Assembly: GCA_002937525.1 (NCBI GenBank)
Contig: PTKA01000106.1
Span: 1-5,941, forward strand
Reading direction: 5' to 3'
Length of the DNA stretch: 5,941 nt
Source: Alphaproteobacteria bacterium MarineAlpha10_Bin3
GTDB lineage: Bacteria > Pseudomonadota > Alphaproteobacteria > UBA8366 > GCA-2717185
Position numbers and translations under genes: made by a program. The notes beneath the pieces were generated by a model that was not told the origin of the DNA, did no database searches, and was given only the letters and a program-made list of their open reading frames with translations. Positions 5,906-5,941 of this stretch are shown one piece after another. Every line of letters begins with the position of its first letter. Position 1 is the first letter of the stretch.

Positions 5906-5941
5906 TTAGCCTACGAATTTTTCCTTCCAGATACGTTTGCC

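Overview
The window is about 60% G+C and densely coding. It looks like a fragment of an alpha-proteobacterium-like catabolic chromosome: tight operon spacing, strong Shine-Dalgarno sequences and oxidative aromatic/acid degradation families. The taxonomy is inferred from gene style only. Five genes lie on the minus strand and form one apparent operon running from about 4906 down to 103. In transcription order they are a class II aldolase/adducin-family protein (4097-4879), the Rieske-type ring-hydroxylating dioxygenase large subunit (2766-4094) and small subunit (2275-2769), a GrdB-like selenoprotein (1303-2244) and a CaiB/BaiF-type (family III) CoA-transferase (103-1296). Junctions are a 2-nt gap, a 4-nt ATGA overlap, a 30-nt gap and a 6-nt gap. 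A divergent SDR dehydrogenase (5016-5780) lies on the plus strand.

The most important observation is the fourth gene. A plain ORF caller splits it in two, because an in-frame TGA (1702-1704) interrupts it. The two halves are in the same frame with no indel and both match one family, the glycine/sarcosine/betaine reductase selenoprotein B (GrdB)-like proteins. The TGA sits where a U-x-x-C redox motif is expected. Directly downstream is a perfect 7-bp hairpin with a 5-nt loop, G at loop position 2, and 17 nt between the UGA and the loop. These are the properties of a bacterial SECIS element. I therefore annotate a single 313-aa selenoprotein with Sec181.

The 136-bp divergent intergenic region (4880-5015) holds a good sigma70-like promoter for the minus operon. 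It also holds a perfect 8-bp inverted repeat whose arms cover the -35 box and the predicted transcription start, which looks like an operator.

Together the genes suggest a pathway in which an aromatic or other cyclic carboxylic acid is hydroxylated by the two-component oxygenase. The SDR would then oxidise a cis-diol or alcohol, the aldolase-family protein would process a hydroxy-acid, and the CoA-transferase would activate a carboxylate. The selenoprotein would supply a thiol/selenol-dependent redox step. The substrate cannot be read from the sequence, and no oxygenase reductase/ferredoxin and no Sec machinery gene is in view. A GrdB-like protein beside an O2-dependent oxygenase is the unusual combination here.

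The edges are less clear. Bases 1-102 carry an open frame on each strand that I cannot resolve. Bases 5781-5941 carry no complete gene, but they hold a hairpin-forming inverted repeat, a palindrome and a minus-strand open frame that could be the tail of a damaged gene.
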